In this document: positions 1-8,523 of the stretch, piece by piece
Position numbering within the stretch: the first letter of the stretch is position 1
Layout of the letters: each line of letters starts with the position of its first letter
Source: Viridibacillus arvi
Lineage (GTDB): Bacteria; Bacillota; Bacilli; Bacillales_A; Planococcaceae
DNA: 64,000 nt
Assembly (NCBI RefSeq): GCF_001274945.1
Contig: NZ_LILB01000001.1
Coordinates: 1,613,111 to 1,677,110, forward strand
Reading direction: 5' to 3'
Made by a program: the position numbers and the translations under genes
Notes under the pieces: generated by a model
Told to the model about the DNA's origin: nothing
Database searches by the model: none
Seen by the model: only the letters and a program-made list of their open reading frames with translations

Positions 1-493
1 GTGTTTTTGAAATATCAGCAATTTGAAAACGTGTTGGATCCATTTTATTTGCTGCACCCATACTTGCAATTATTTTTACACCACGTTTTAAGCATTCTTT
101 CATTATGTGAATTTTATATATAACTGTATCTGACGCATCAATCACATAATCCGGTTCGTAACTAAAGAATTTTTCATACGTTTCTTCTGTGTAGAACATA
201 TGCAAATCTATAACTTCACAATCAGGGTTGATATCAGCAATTCGCTCCTTCATAACAGCTGATTTTGAGCGCCCGATTGTCGACATATAAGCTACTAGTT
301 GGCGATTAATGTTCGTAATATCTACATCGTCTTTATCTACTAAGATGATGCGACCAACACCACTTCTTGCACAAGCTTCAGCAGCAAACGATCCAACACC
401 GCCAATACCTAAAATTGCTACAGTAGTATTTTTTAGTTTATCTATTCCATCTGTTCCAATGGCTAATTCATTACGTGAAAATTGATGTAACAT
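1..493 (-). CDS. tcdA: tRNA threonylcarbamoyladenosine dehydratase TcdA (partial, C-terminus outside window)
   Basis: ThiF/MoeB/HesA-family E1-like enzyme that cyclises the t6A37 modification of ANN-decoding tRNAs to ct6A using ATP. The reading frame runs from an ATG at 493 to the window edge, giving about 164 residues. The N-terminus begins MLHQFSRNELAIG, followed by the nucleotide-binding glycine motif ILGIGGVGSFAAEA (about residues 28-41) and LVDKDDVDITNINRQ, which are diagnostic of the family. A purine-rich ribosome-binding site (GGAGTGAAAGG) lies just upstream of the ATG. In Bacillus this gene (yrvM) follows aspS and the 6S RNA gene; here the amino-sugar island lies between them. The 3' end is missing only because the window begins inside the gene. 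Confidence 0.9.
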   Translation of the reverse strand, partial: MLHQFSRNELAIGTDGIDKLKNTTVAILGIGGVGSFAAEACARSGVGRIILVDKDDVDITNINRQLVAYMSTIGRSKSAVMKERIADINPDCEVIDLHMFYTEETYEKFFSYEPDYVIDASDTVIYKIHIMKECLKRGVKIIASMGAANKMDPTRFQIADISKT

Positions 494-660
494 ATACCTT
501 TCACTCCGTTTAAATTAAATTTTTAAGTAATCCTATCCTATTAGTAAGAAAATAGGTATCGTGAAAAATATATACAAAAAGCTAGATGATTGCAAGGATT
601 GATGCAAGGAAATTTAATTGTATTTTTGATTTAAGTTAAATTCTAGAAATATTAATCTAA

Positions 661-716
661 TAAAAAACAAATCCCGTAAATTCGATGCTAGAAAGAACTA
701 GCCGAATTTACGGGAT
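661..716 (-). terminator. Rho-independent terminator of the PTS-mupG-nagK operon
   Basis: A 14-bp perfect stem (ATCCCGTAAATTCG at 671-684 with its complement at 703-716) is extended by a second stem (GCTAG/CTAGC) closing a six-base loop. On the minus strand it is followed by TTGTTTTTT. It lies ten bases past the nagK stop codon. Confidence 0.9.
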
Positions 717-725
717 AAATAATAC

Positions 726-1712
726 TTAAACTTCACTACCAGATCTCAACATTTGTTCATTAAACATCTCGACAAAATGCGAATCTATGTATTGTCCACA
801 ATTTTTCAGTCCACCTACAACTGCTCCTCCAATTGGTGGCATAAGAGAAGGATAAAACTGAATTTCAACAACTTCTTTTTGCGCCAATTTTTGGAGAATC
901 GGAATGAAAAGTTCTACATTCGAGAATACTCCACCTGCCAACACAACAGGAATTTTATCTTTTGACCAAGTCATTTGATCTAAACATGCTTTAATGGATT
1001 GGAAGTATTTTTCACATGCCTTTTGAATAATGATGCGAGCTACTATATCTCCTTTTAGAGCTTCTTCGCTCACATACATACTAAGTGGAGAAATAATGGC
1101 TCTTGGATGCCCTTCTCCGTAGACTTGATCAATTATTTGAGGAACCGCATCTACTTGAAAGTGCTGGCATAACCTCGCTGTTAGATTAGTTTGATATCCT
1201 CTACCATCATAAGCTTTAAATACAGCTTTTAAAGCCTGTACCCCTAAATCATAGCCGCTTCCTTCATCATCAAACAAATATCCCCAACCAGATGTACGTA
1301 CAATGTTGTGTTGATCATCTAATCCTAATGTAATAGCTCCGGTTCCTGCTATTTGCACAATTCCTTCAGAACCTAAGGTACCAGCATACAACGCATTTGT
1401 CGCATCATTTGCTATCTCGATCGTCGCCTCTTTTGGTAAGTGACTATGTAAAACATCAATTAGAATTGAATCATATTGTTTTTCTTTCACCCCAGCCATA
1501 CCTGCAAAACAGCTTGCAATTTGCACAAAGGCTGTTGGGTTCTGTGATTTTAATATTATTAATACTTGATCGATTACCTGTTCAAATTCTTTTTGACTCA
1601 TTGTCGTTGGATTACTTTTACCGACTGTCACCATTGCATGGATATGTCCGCCTTCGTCACTAATAACAGCACATGTTTTGGTACCGCCGCCATCAATCGC
1701 TAATACAAACAT
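726..1712 (-). CDS. nagK: N-acetylglucosamine kinase (BadF/BadG ATPase family)
   Basis: Sugar kinase of the ASKHA fold in the BadF/BadG/BcrA/BcrD family, expected to phosphorylate free GlcNAc (or MurNAc) at C6 in the cytoplasm. The phosphate-1 loop DGGGTKT lies at the N-terminus, IAGTGAI about residues 120-126 and DDEGSGYDLG around 150, all typical of NagK/MurK-type kinases. About 328 residues, full length for the family. The ATG at 1712 is preferred over that at 1718 because AGGGGG then has a normal 6-base spacing. It is the last gene of the operon after a MupG-type hydrolase, which releases free GlcNAc; that context supports GlcNAc as substrate. GlcNAc versus MurNAc specificity cannot be read from the sequence. 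Confidence 0.82.
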   Translation of the reverse strand: MFVLAIDGGGTKTCAVISDEGGHIHAMVTVGKSNPTTMSQKEFEQVIDQVLIILKSQNPTAFVQIASCFAGMAGVKEKQYDSILIDVLHSHLPKEATIEIANDATNALYAGTLGSEGIVQIAGTGAITLGLDDQHNIVRTSGWGYLFDDEGSGYDLGVQALKAVFKAYDGRGYQTNLTARLCQHFQVDAVPQIIDQVYGEGHPRAIISPLSMYVSEEALKGDIVARIIIQKACEKYFQSIKACLDQMTWSKDKIPVVLAGGVFSNVELFIPILQKLAQKEVVEIQFYPSLMPPIGGAVVGGLKNCGQYIDSHFVEMFNEQMLRSGSEV

Positions 1713-1748
1713 CTTCATCCCCCTAGCTACTTACTTCATCAAAGATAA

Positions 1749-1794
1749 GTAAAAAGGATTGAGAACTATAGAACATAGCACTCAACCCTTTTAC
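1749..1794 (-). terminator. Intercistronic hairpin between mupG and nagK
   Basis: A long inverted repeat (GTAAAAAGGATTGAG with CTCAACCCTTTTAC) occupies the gap between mupG and nagK. On the minus strand the descending arm is T-rich, so it may act as a partial terminator or mRNA stabiliser that lowers nagK expression relative to the genes before it. Confidence 0.6.
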
Positions 1795-1799
1795 TCATT

Positions 1800-2897
1800 C
1801 TAACTTTTTTTCTCTACCATATTAAATCCAAAAGATTCCCATGGTCGAATTTTCTCAAGTAAATAAATTTCTTCTGGCACCACTTTAGCTACAATATTCG
1901 TACTTCCTGAATTCGGTATATCCTTTAGCACTAACTGTAACTCACCTTTGTAACGGATATCCTCGTCATTATCTATCGTGACATCTCCTGTTTGAATATC
2001 AAATACATCATGTGGTTTGAATTGCTCCGATTTGTATTTAACACGAGATTGTGTACTGCGAATCACATATTCAGAGACATCACCACGGTTAAAGTGTGGT
2101 TCTTCAAAAATGATTTTATTTTCCACCTCTGAATTTTCAGCAGATGGTACAATATCAAGTTCTAATTTTTGACGATTCAGTTTTCCTAATGCTTGTAGCT
2201 CTTCTTCAGTTGCATACATATTCCCAATGATCAAATCATCAATTAAGCCAGTATGCCAAAGATCTTTCGCTTGAACTGTGATAGGTAAACCGCGATGCTC
2301 TTCTAATGTAGGTAAGCCGTACGGTGTTTCCTCCCATGGTCCATATTGCGCATGATTCGAAGAAATCATTGCCGCAGTACGAATTTGATTATCTTTGAAT
2401 AACTTTGAAGAATTAATAAAATGCTCTCTCGAAAGACCTGTATACTTTCTTGGATAGAAATTATGGCAGCCAATAATATTTTCACGGTTTGGTTGATAAG
2501 ACAAAATATTTTCTACATATTTTGTACCGTTACTAATATTAAGTTCGACTTTTAAGTTAGAAGCGTCCAATGACATGAACGCTTCCTCCTGTCCAGAGAA
2601 TCCCATATCTAAGCGTAAAGCGGCTAAGTGATATTGTTCTTTCAAGAATGCGATATCTCTATAAGTTAAGCCTAATTCCTCAAAGACTTGAGGAGCGATG
2701 TCAGCGGAAATATCAAAGCCAAGCTGTTGCGCAAATTGATTAATTTGTTGTAACTTTTCTTTTTCCTCATTATTTTTCATAGACATTAGACAAGTGAATA
2801 TCCGACTAAAACCATGATCATGAGCTAGTTGGATATAATTTTGCATTTCCTCTAACGTGCTATGTTGAGGATAAATTGAAATTCCTAATCTTCTCAT
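1800..2897 (-). CDS. mupG: MupG-type 6-phospho-N-acetylmuramidase (DUF871 family)
   Basis: Member of the DUF871/MupG family. In Staphylococcus aureus MupG splits the PTS-phosphorylated disaccharide MurNAc-6P-GlcNAc into MurNAc-6P and GlcNAc. The protein starts MRRLGISIYPQHS, has a TIM-barrel-like N-terminal region (about 1-240) and a C-terminal beta-rich region (about 245-365). About 365 residues, close to the family norm. The ATG at 2897 follows GGAGG with a 7-base spacing; an upstream in-frame start at 2918 lacks this. It lies 24 bp after the EIIC gene and before the kinase gene, so import, cleavage and phosphorylation are encoded in order. Other DUF871 members sit beside cellobiose-type PTS genes with unproven substrates, so chitobiose-6P or another beta-glycoside remains possible. 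Confidence 0.78.
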   Translation of the reverse strand: MRRLGISIYPQHSTLEEMQNYIQLAHDHGFSRIFTCLMSMKNNEEKEKLQQINQFAQQLGFDISADIAPQVFEELGLTYRDIAFLKEQYHLAALRLDMGFSGQEEAFMSLDASNLKVELNISNGTKYVENILSYQPNRENIIGCHNFYPRKYTGLSREHFINSSKLFKDNQIRTAAMISSNHAQYGPWEETPYGLPTLEEHRGLPITVQAKDLWHTGLIDDLIIGNMYATEEELQALGKLNRQKLELDIVPSAENSEVENKIIFEEPHFNRGDVSEYVIRSTQSRVKYKSEQFKPHDVFDIQTGDVTIDNDEDIRYKGELQLVLKDIPNSGSTNIVAKVVPEEIYLLEKIRPWESFGFNMVEKKS

Positions 2898-2921
2898 TTG
2901 AATACCTCCGCTTACCATCTA

Positions 2922-4253
2922 TTAAACTTCTACTTTTTCTGCTTCTTCTTTTTTCATCACTACTGATTGACTCGGTTTAGTTGCTTGTTTTTCAGCTGCT
3001 AATTTATCGTTAGCTGCTTTTGATGACATCATTATGAACGGTAAGTAGATACATACAGAGATTGCTATTAACACAAGGCTCAGTACTCCACCCGTCCATG
3101 ATTGCGTTGTTAACCAACCATTTATGACTGGTGGCATCATCCAAGGAGCAGCAATTGTAGCTGCTGGAACCAAACCGAATTTAGTTGCAAAATAAGCAAT
3201 TGTTACATTGACCATTGGTGTAAGAATAAACGGAATGACCAAGATTGGATTTAAAATGATTGGTAAACCAAACATTAATGGCTCATTAATATTGAATAGG
3301 GCTGGAGCAGCACCAACTTTACCAACCGCACTGTATTGTTTGTTTTTTCTAGCAAAAAGGAAAATTGCGATAACTAAAGCGATTGTAGTACCTGATCCAC
3401 CCATATTAACGAAAGCATCAAAGAATGGCTTGTTAATAATATATGGTGCAGTTTCACCAGCATTTATTGCTTTAAGATTTTCAGCAATAGCTGGAAGATT
3501 AATAGTTTGCATGAATGGGTCGATAATGTTCGCCCCGTGAATACCGAATGACCATAAGAATACAGGAACGAAAGCTAATAACAAGCCTGCAGCCCATGTA
3601 TTTGTTAGACCCATAAATGGTTCTTGAACTACTGAATAGAATGAAGAAATAATATCTGGAATATCAAAGCTTGTTGAAATAATTGTTCTCACTAATGCAA
3701 AAGTACCGACAGTGATAATAGATGGAAGTAGTGCAGCAAACGATTTTGTTACTGCCGGTGGTACTCCATCAGGCATTTTGATTAATAAACGTTTGTTACC
3801 AGATAAGCGTGAAAATAGTTCAGAAGATAAAAGAGCTATTATTAATGCTACGAATATCCCCCCGGTCCCGGTGGTTAATCCACTTAGGCCGCCTTCACCA
3901 AATGTTCCGAATGTAATATAACTAGAAAAACTGATTACCCCTGCAGTTAATCCATCTTTACCATAGCTCTTAGCTAAGTGGTATGAAACTGTAAAAGCAA
4001 GAAGCAAAGACATAATAGCAAATGTAGCATTCCACATATTGCCGCCCCATTGCGTCCAAGTTCCATGGTCCCAAATAGAGTCCATTAATTTTTGATATGC
4101 TTTAATTGGTAAACCATTGAATAATACCGCTAACGAACCGATAATTGTCAGTGGCATTATTGTAATAAAGCCGTCACGAACTGCAACTAAATGTCTCTGG
4201 TTCCCAACCTTTGCTGCTACCGGAACGAACTTCTCCTCTAAAAAACGAAACAT
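2922..4253 (-). CDS. PTS lactose/cellobiose-family transporter subunit EIIC
   Basis: Membrane permease subunit of a lactose/cellobiose-family phosphotransferase system. The sequence is hydrophobic with about eight to ten membrane segments and the family N-terminus FLEEKFVPVAAKVGNQRHL. A later block reads NINEPLMFGLPIILNP, the substrate-site region of the family (NEP motif). About 443 residues. The ATG at 4253 is chosen from the family start, although a GTG at 4265 is also open and the GGAG of the ribosome-binding site is close. Order EIIB-EIIA-EIIC-mupG suggests the substrate is a disaccharide whose phosphorylated form is cut by MupG. The S. aureus equivalent is MurP, an EIIBC protein of a different PTS family, so this locus pairs MupG with an unrelated importer. 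Confidence 0.9.
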   Translation of the reverse strand: MFRFLEEKFVPVAAKVGNQRHLVAVRDGFITIMPLTIIGSLAVLFNGLPIKAYQKLMDSIWDHGTWTQWGGNMWNATFAIMSLLLAFTVSYHLAKSYGKDGLTAGVISFSSYITFGTFGEGGLSGLTTGTGGIFVALIIALLSSELFSRLSGNKRLLIKMPDGVPPAVTKSFAALLPSIITVGTFALVRTIISTSFDIPDIISSFYSVVQEPFMGLTNTWAAGLLLAFVPVFLWSFGIHGANIIDPFMQTINLPAIAENLKAINAGETAPYIINKPFFDAFVNMGGSGTTIALVIAIFLFARKNKQYSAVGKVGAAPALFNINEPLMFGLPIILNPILVIPFILTPMVNVTIAYFATKFGLVPAATIAAPWMMPPVINGWLTTQSWTGGVLSLVLIAISVCIYLPFIMMSSKAANDKLAAEKQATKPSQSVVMKKEEAEKVEV

Positions 4254-4311
4254 CCCTCTCCACACTCCCTTGTGTTATAGATTATTTATATGGTAAACAT
4301 CAAAACTGATG

Positions 4312-4632
4312 TTAAGCCCCTTGCAGACGGTCATATAAATCAATAATTTCAATTGCTAAATCTTTAAAAGTAATAGCGTTCATCAAGTGATCCTGTGCAT
4401 GGACTAACATGATAGAAACTTCTACTTTTTCTCCTCTAGCTTCTTGTGTTAATAACGCTGTTTGAGAATGATGTGCTTCTACTAAAGATTTATTAGCTAA
4501 TGTAATTTTCTCTTTAGCAGCGCTTACATTTCCTTGTTTAGCAAGTTGAATCGCTTCCATACAATCACTTTTCACGTTGCCGCTGTGCAATATCAGCCCC
4601 ATAATTGACTGTAATAAATCTGTTTCTTGCAT
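4312..4632 (-). CDS. PTS lactose/cellobiose-family EIIA subunit
   Basis: Soluble phosphocarrier that takes phosphate from HPr and passes it to EIIB. A helical protein of 106 residues, normal for the family. The conserved phospho-acceptor histidine is His78 in the motif VHAQDHLM. It is encoded between EIIB and EIIC in the same direction. A clear AGGAGG ribosome-binding site is present upstream (TCAAGGAGGTTTACGG). HPr and EI for this chain are encoded 4-5 kb away at 6519-8500. Confidence 0.93.
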   Translation of the reverse strand: MQETDLLQSIMGLILHSGNVKSDCMEAIQLAKQGNVSAAKEKITLANKSLVEAHHSQTALLTQEARGEKVEVSIMLVHAQDHLMNAITFKDLAIEIIDLYDRLQGA

Positions 4633-4650
4633 GACCGTAAACCTCCTTGA

Positions 4651-4962
4651 TTATCCAATTAAATTCAGTGCGTGTTGCAACACTTTTTCGCCGTTCATCA
4701 TGCCATAATCACTCATATTGATTACTTCGATTGGGAAGTTTTTAGCTTTATATTTCGCTTCAAATGGTCCCTTTAAATAGCGTACTTGAGGTCCCAATAA
4801 TAAAACATCGATATCTTTTCTTTCTAATGTAGAATCAACTTCACTCTCTGAAATTGCGAAAATATCAGCAGCTAAATTTTGTCCCTCAGCAGCTTTTTGC
4901 ATTTTAGTTACTAGTAAACTAGTACTCATACCTGCCGCACAAACGAGCATAATATTCTTCAT
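4651..4962 (-). CDS. PTS lactose/cellobiose-family EIIB subunit
   Basis: Cytoplasmic EIIB domain protein of about 103 residues. It begins MKNIMLVCAAGMSTS; Cys8 in the CAAGMSTS loop is the phosphorylated cysteine. The ATG at 4962 is chosen because AAGGGGTG lies about six to eight bases upstream; a GTG start nine bases earlier is possible but overlaps that site. It is the first gene of the EIIB-EIIA-EIIC-mupG-nagK operon, and its promoter is overlapped by a NagR-type operator. Confidence 0.93.
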   Translation of the reverse strand: MKNIMLVCAAGMSTSLLVTKMQKAAEGQNLAADIFAISESEVDSTLERKDIDVLLLGPQVRYLKGPFEAKYKAKNFPIEVINMSDYGMMNGEKVLQHALNLIG

Positions 4963-5000
4963 GAAGAGCACCCCTTTTTTGTAATTTAACTCCTAAATTG

Positions 5001-5029
5001 AGAATAGCAGAAATTGGTCTATACCACAA
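5001..5029 (-). promoter_or_regulatory. Promoter of the EIIB operon overlapped by a NagR-type (dre) operator
   Basis: On the minus strand TTGTGG (5029-5024) and TATTCT (5006-5001) are separated by 17 bases, a sigma-A-type promoter. Between them lies TGGTATAGACCA (5015-5026 on the complement), a perfect palindrome that matches the core recognised by NagR/YvoA and DasR GntR repressors. Binding there would block RNA polymerase, and GlcNAc-6P or GlcN-6P is the usual inducer in this family. Confidence 0.75.
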
Positions 5030-5034
5030 TACCT

Positions 5035-5047
5035 TAAAAGCGCTTTA
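5035..5047. promoter_or_regulatory. Candidate CcpA (cre-like) site upstream of the EIIB operon
   Basis: TAAAAGCGCTTTA has the AAGCGCTT core of catabolite-responsive elements. It differs from consensus at the outer G and C positions, so it is a weak candidate. Confidence 0.35.
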
Positions 5048-5115
5048 TTTTCCTTTTTTTCGCATTTTTTTATTGGCATATTTATAAATAGCTTGAATTT
5101 ACTGATTTTTCTAAC

Positions 5116-5132
5116 AACTGGTATAGTCCAAA
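5116..5132. promoter_or_regulatory. Second NagR-type operator, upstream of the EIIB operon
   Basis: AACTGGTATAGTCCAAA matches the GntR-family core TGGTATAGACCA at 10 of 12 central positions. It lies about 100 bp upstream of the first operator and 50 bp past the end of the acetyltransferase gene. Paired sites could allow co-operative binding or looping. Confidence 0.6.
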
Positions 5133-5181
5133 GTTTTTTCCAAAAATTTTTTGATTAACTATAAATTCTTATAAAATGACA

Positions 5182-6354
5182 TTAAAAATATTCATAAAAT
5201 GACGGTTTCTCTGTTCTTAAAGCTTTGTTCCAAAGCTTTAAGGCTGAATCATCAAGTTGATGCTCCGCGTAGAGCATTGTTTCTGTAACGCTTAAATATC
5301 CAACTATTAGAGCAGAAAAAATATTAATCGACAAAGATAGAATTTGACCATTAGCTATGCTATCCGTTTCAATTACTTCTGTTTGACCTTCTCGATTAAT
5401 ACAGTAAAGCTTCTCATTCCACTGGGCAAACGGATCCTGAATACGTAAATAAAGGTTTTCCGTCAATTCTGCCCAATTGTATTCTTTTAAAAATCCTTCA
5501 ACATCCACAATTCTCACCATACAGTCTTGGACAAGATCTTTTTTGAATTGTGGCTGGTTAAAGTGGAATCCGAAATGACTTGTTCCTGCAGTATTACCAG
5601 TAATGTGATAAACACTTGCACTATGAGACGAGATATAACGCCAAATCGCCTTCTCAGCAACATGATCCTTTACGACAAAGTCTTTAATAATAAAAGTGAG
5701 ATTTTGAATTTGATAGCGTACAAAACCATGAATTTCATCGTCTTTATAATAAGCTGCAAAATGACTGTCGGGCTCTCTACGCTGAATCCTTTTCCACCAT
5801 GCTGCATCACGCTTCATAGAGCCATTCATTACCTCTGCATTGTCATTATAAAAAGTACATACCTCATCAAAAAGCTGTTCATCAAGCCATTCAAAACTAA
5901 ATCGTTTTACAACATCTAACTGATTACCGAAATTAGGGAATGCCTCACTAGGTATTGAATAACTCAGCTTATCAAAAAATAATTCCCATCCGAAATAACG
6001 ATAAAAGGAGACAGAAAATGGAGCTAACACAGAAATATATTGACCATTTTCTCGCATTTCTTCCAAAGCACGAATCATCAATTTTTTCATAATCCCTCTA
6101 TTTCGATACTCTGGATAAGTACATACGAATCCAATACCTCCCATTTTGTATGAGATTTGGTGAATCGTCATATTCAACGGGAGCACAAGCAATTGACCAA
6201 CTAATTTTCTTCCATCATATGCTCCAATTGTTGTACTATATTCTACCCAATATTGAAAATCATCTCTTTTTTCTCCAATATATTTATTCGAAAAACTATA
6301 ATCTCGTAAACGATGAACTTGTTCACTATCCTCTAGTGGTACTAATTGAATCAT
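5182..6354 (-). CDS. Eis-like GNAT family N-acetyltransferase
   Basis: Predicted acetyl-CoA-dependent N-acetyltransferase of 390 residues. The N-terminal GNAT domain contains the acetyl-CoA-binding region VCTYPEYRNRGIMKKLM (about residues 80-96). The remainder resembles the second GNAT and sterol-carrier-like domains of Eis-type proteins (Bacillus YjcK/Eis-like family). It lies between the two amino-sugar operons and is flanked by the NagR-type operator on its downstream side. An amino-sugar substrate is possible from context, but Eis-like enzymes also modify aminoglycosides or protein lysines; the substrate is unknown. Confidence 0.8.
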   Translation of the reverse strand: MIQLVPLEDSEQVHRLRDYSFSNKYIGEKRDDFQYWVEYSTTIGAYDGRKLVGQLLVLPLNMTIHQISYKMGGIGFVCTYPEYRNRGIMKKLMIRALEEMRENGQYISVLAPFSVSFYRYFGWELFFDKLSYSIPSEAFPNFGNQLDVVKRFSFEWLDEQLFDEVCTFYNDNAEVMNGSMKRDAAWWKRIQRREPDSHFAAYYKDDEIHGFVRYQIQNLTFIIKDFVVKDHVAEKAIWRYISSHSASVYHITGNTAGTSHFGFHFNQPQFKKDLVQDCMVRIVDVEGFLKEYNWAELTENLYLRIQDPFAQWNEKLYCINREGQTEVIETDSIANGQILSLSINIFSALIVGYLSVTETMLYAEHQLDDSALKLWNKALRTEKPSFYEYF

Positions 6355-6434
6355 CGGTTTATCCCCCTTAAGAACACAACTATGTTATATCTTCTAATTT
6401 TGAGAATTAATATTGTTTTATTGACATTTTTCGT

Positions 6435-6479
6435 ATAAAAAATGTCGACAATTCCAATCTTCAGGGGTTGCCGACATTC
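6435..6479 (-). terminator. Rho-independent terminator after ptsI
   Basis: An 11-base stem (AATGTCGACAA at 6441-6451 with TTGCCGACATT at 6468-6478, one mismatch) is followed on the minus strand by TTTTTTAT. It ends the nagA-nagR-SIS-ptsH-ptsI operon. Confidence 0.85.
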
Positions 6480-6518
6480 TATTGGCGAATAAGAAATTGC
6501 CTTCTTGTAATAGCCAAA

Positions 6519-8237
6519 TTAATTGTTCGTGTTTAATAATTTTTTCATATATTGTTCTACTTCCATTGAAGTTGAAAGTGAAAGTATTTTATCTAAATGT
6601 TGCATTAATTCTACTTTTGAAAGGTCCGAAATATGTGCACGCGCACGTAGAATAGAAGAGGCACTCATTGAAAATTCATCTAAACCTAAAGCTAGTAAAA
6701 TAGGTATAGCTATTTCATCTCCGGCCATTTCTCCACACATACCTACCCATTTTCCATTCGCATGGCCCGCATCAATGGCCATCTTTACAAGACGTAAAAT
6801 GGCCGGATGGAATGGTTGGTATAAATAAGAAACTTTTTCATTCATACGATCTGCAGCTAAAGTGTATTGGATTAAATCATTTGTACCAATAGAAAGGAAA
6901 TCTGCTTCTTTAGCAAATAAATCTGCAATAAGCGCAGCTGAAGGAATTTCTACCATCATGCCAATCTCAATATCACTTGAAACTTCAATTCCTTCACTAA
7001 ATAACTTCTCTTTCTCTTCCTCCAATAAAGCTTTTGCTTTACGGAATTCATCAAGTGTCGCAATCATAGGGAACATAATTTTCAAATTACCATAGACACT
7101 TGCACGGAGAAGTGCACGTAACTGTGTCCGGAAAATATCTTGTTGTTCCAAACAAAGTCTTATAGCTCTATGCCCTAAGAAAGGATTCATCTCTGGCTCT
7201 AATTTCAAATACGGTAATTCTTTATCTCCACCTATATCCAGCGTTCTAACAACTGTCGGTTTTTGGCCCATTTTTTCAAGTACTGTTTTATAAGCGGTAA
7301 ATTGTTCTTCTTCTGAAGGCAATTCTTGACGATCCATATATAAAAACTCAGTACGGAATAAGCCAATACCGTCACCGCCGTTAGCTAAAATATTGTCTAC
7401 ATCCTCCGGCTTACCAATATTGCCCGCTAACTCTACATGATGTCCATCAGCACTTATGCTTTCTGCTGTTACAAATTGCTGGAACATTGCACTCTCTGCT
7501 GCTTGCTCTTCTTGAGCCAATAAATACTCAGCAACTATTTCTTCTGTAGCATCTAATAATACTGTCCCTTTTGTACCATCTATTATGATCTTAGCTCCGT
7601 GGGGGATATCTGTAGTTGCCAGTTTTGTCCCTACAACAGCGGGTATCTCCATTGTTCTTGCTAAAATAGCCGAATGAGATGTACGTCCCCCGATATTTGT
7701 CACGAAGCCTTTCACATGCGTTTTATCAAGCTGTGCAGTCATCGATGGTGTTAAATCATCAGCAACAATAATAACATCCTTTGATAAACGACTATAATCA
7801 GGTAATTCAATGCCCAATAAATTCGCTAATAAACGCTTTGCTACATCACGAATATCAGCTGCACGTTCTTGCATGTATTCATTGTCCATAGATTCAAATA
7901 ACTCGATAAACATACTTGAGGTTTCTTGTAATGCAAATTCAGCATTTACACCTTCACTTATCTGAATATCAATTGCATTTAACATCTCAGGGTCTTGCAG
8001 TACTAATAAATGCGCAGAGAAAATTTCTGCTTTATCGTGACCAAATTTCTTTTCCGCAGCTTCACGAATTGCTTCGAGTTCAGTTTTCGTTTTAGAAACA
8101 ATTTCTTTAAACCTTAATTTTTCTGCTTCAATATCAGTAATAGTCAATTTGTCAAAGGTTAGATCCGGTTCTACTAAGCAGTACGCATTCGCAATGGCTA
8201 TTCCATTCGAGACAGCAATACCTTTAATCTCTAACAT
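6519..8237 (-). CDS. ptsI: Phosphoenolpyruvate-protein phosphotransferase (PTS enzyme I)
   Basis: Enzyme I of the phosphotransferase system transfers phosphate from PEP to HPr. Full length at 572 residues. The phospho-histidine is His188 in [12 protein letters not shown]. The C-terminal PEP-binding barrel shows [22 protein letters not shown] and the active cysteine in GMCGEMAGD. Its start overlaps the end of ptsH by 7 bp, implying translational coupling. Unlike B. subtilis, where ptsHI follows ptsG, here the general PTS genes are the tail of an amino-sugar operon, so their transcription may depend on the NagR-type repressor unless an internal promoter exists. Confidence 0.97.
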   Translation of the reverse strand: MLEIKGIAVSNGIAIANAYCLVEPDLTFDKLTITDIEAEKLRFKEIVSKTKTELEAIREAAEKKFGHDKAEIFSAHLLVLQDPEMLNAIDIQISEGVNAEFALQETSSMFIELFESMDNEYMQERAADIRDVAKRLLANLLGIELPDYSRLSKDVIIVADDLTPSMTAQLDKTHVKGFVTNIGGRTSHSAILARTMEIPAVVGTKLATTDIPHGAKIIIDGTKGTVLLDATEEIVAEYLLAQEEQAAESAMFQQFVTAESISADGHHVELAGNIGKPEDVDNILANGGDGIGLFRTEFLYMDRQELPSEEEQFTAYKTVLEKMGQKPTVVRTLDIGGDKELPYLKLEPEMNPFLGHRAIRLCLEQQDIFRTQLRALLRASVYGNLKIMFPMIATLDEFRKAKALLEEEKEKLFSEGIEVSSDIEIGMMVEIPSAALIADLFAKEADFLSIGTNDLIQYTLAADRMNEKVSYLYQPFHPAILRLVKMAIDAGHANGKWVGMCGEMAGDEIAIPILLALGLDEFSMSASSILRARAHISDLSKVELMQHLDKILSLSTSMEVEQYMKKLLNTNN

Positions 8238-8500
8238 TCTTGTCCTAAGCCTTCTGAAATCATTAATTCTGAAACTTTTGCGATTGCTGCTTCTGCATCT
8301 GAACCTTCTGCTTTAATAGTAACAACTTCACCAGTTGGAACACCTAATGACATAACACCTAAAATAGATTTTAAATTGACTGTTTTTCCTTTGTACTCAA
8401 GCTGTATATCCGATGCAAATGGTGTGACACCTGCAACCAATACTGTTGATGGACGTGCATGTAATCCTACTGAACTAGTGATTTTATAAGTTTTTTCCAT
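8231..8500 (-). CDS. ptsH: Phosphocarrier protein HPr
   Basis: HPr accepts phosphate from EI on a histidine and passes it to EIIA proteins. The 89-residue protein has His14 in GLHARPS (His15 of the standard numbering) and the regulatory Ser45 in [13 protein letters not shown] (Ser46 elsewhere), which HPr kinase modifies to make the CcpA corepressor. The ATG at 8500 is chosen because GGGGGAG lies six bases upstream; an ATG at 8515 has no such site. It is co-transcribed with nagA, nagR and the SIS gene upstream and ptsI downstream. Confidence 0.96.
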   Translation of the reverse strand: MEKTYKITSSVGLHARPSTVLVAGVTPFASDIQLEYKGKTVNLKSILGVMSLGVPTGEVVTIKAEGSDAEAAIAKVSELMISEGLGQEC

Positions 8501-8523
8501 ATTAATCTCCCCCATACTAATAT

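Noticed and set aside
3208-3921. Plus-strand frames of 110 and 69 codons inside the EIIC gene.
   Set aside because: They are antisense to a well-conserved PTS permease and show no family features.
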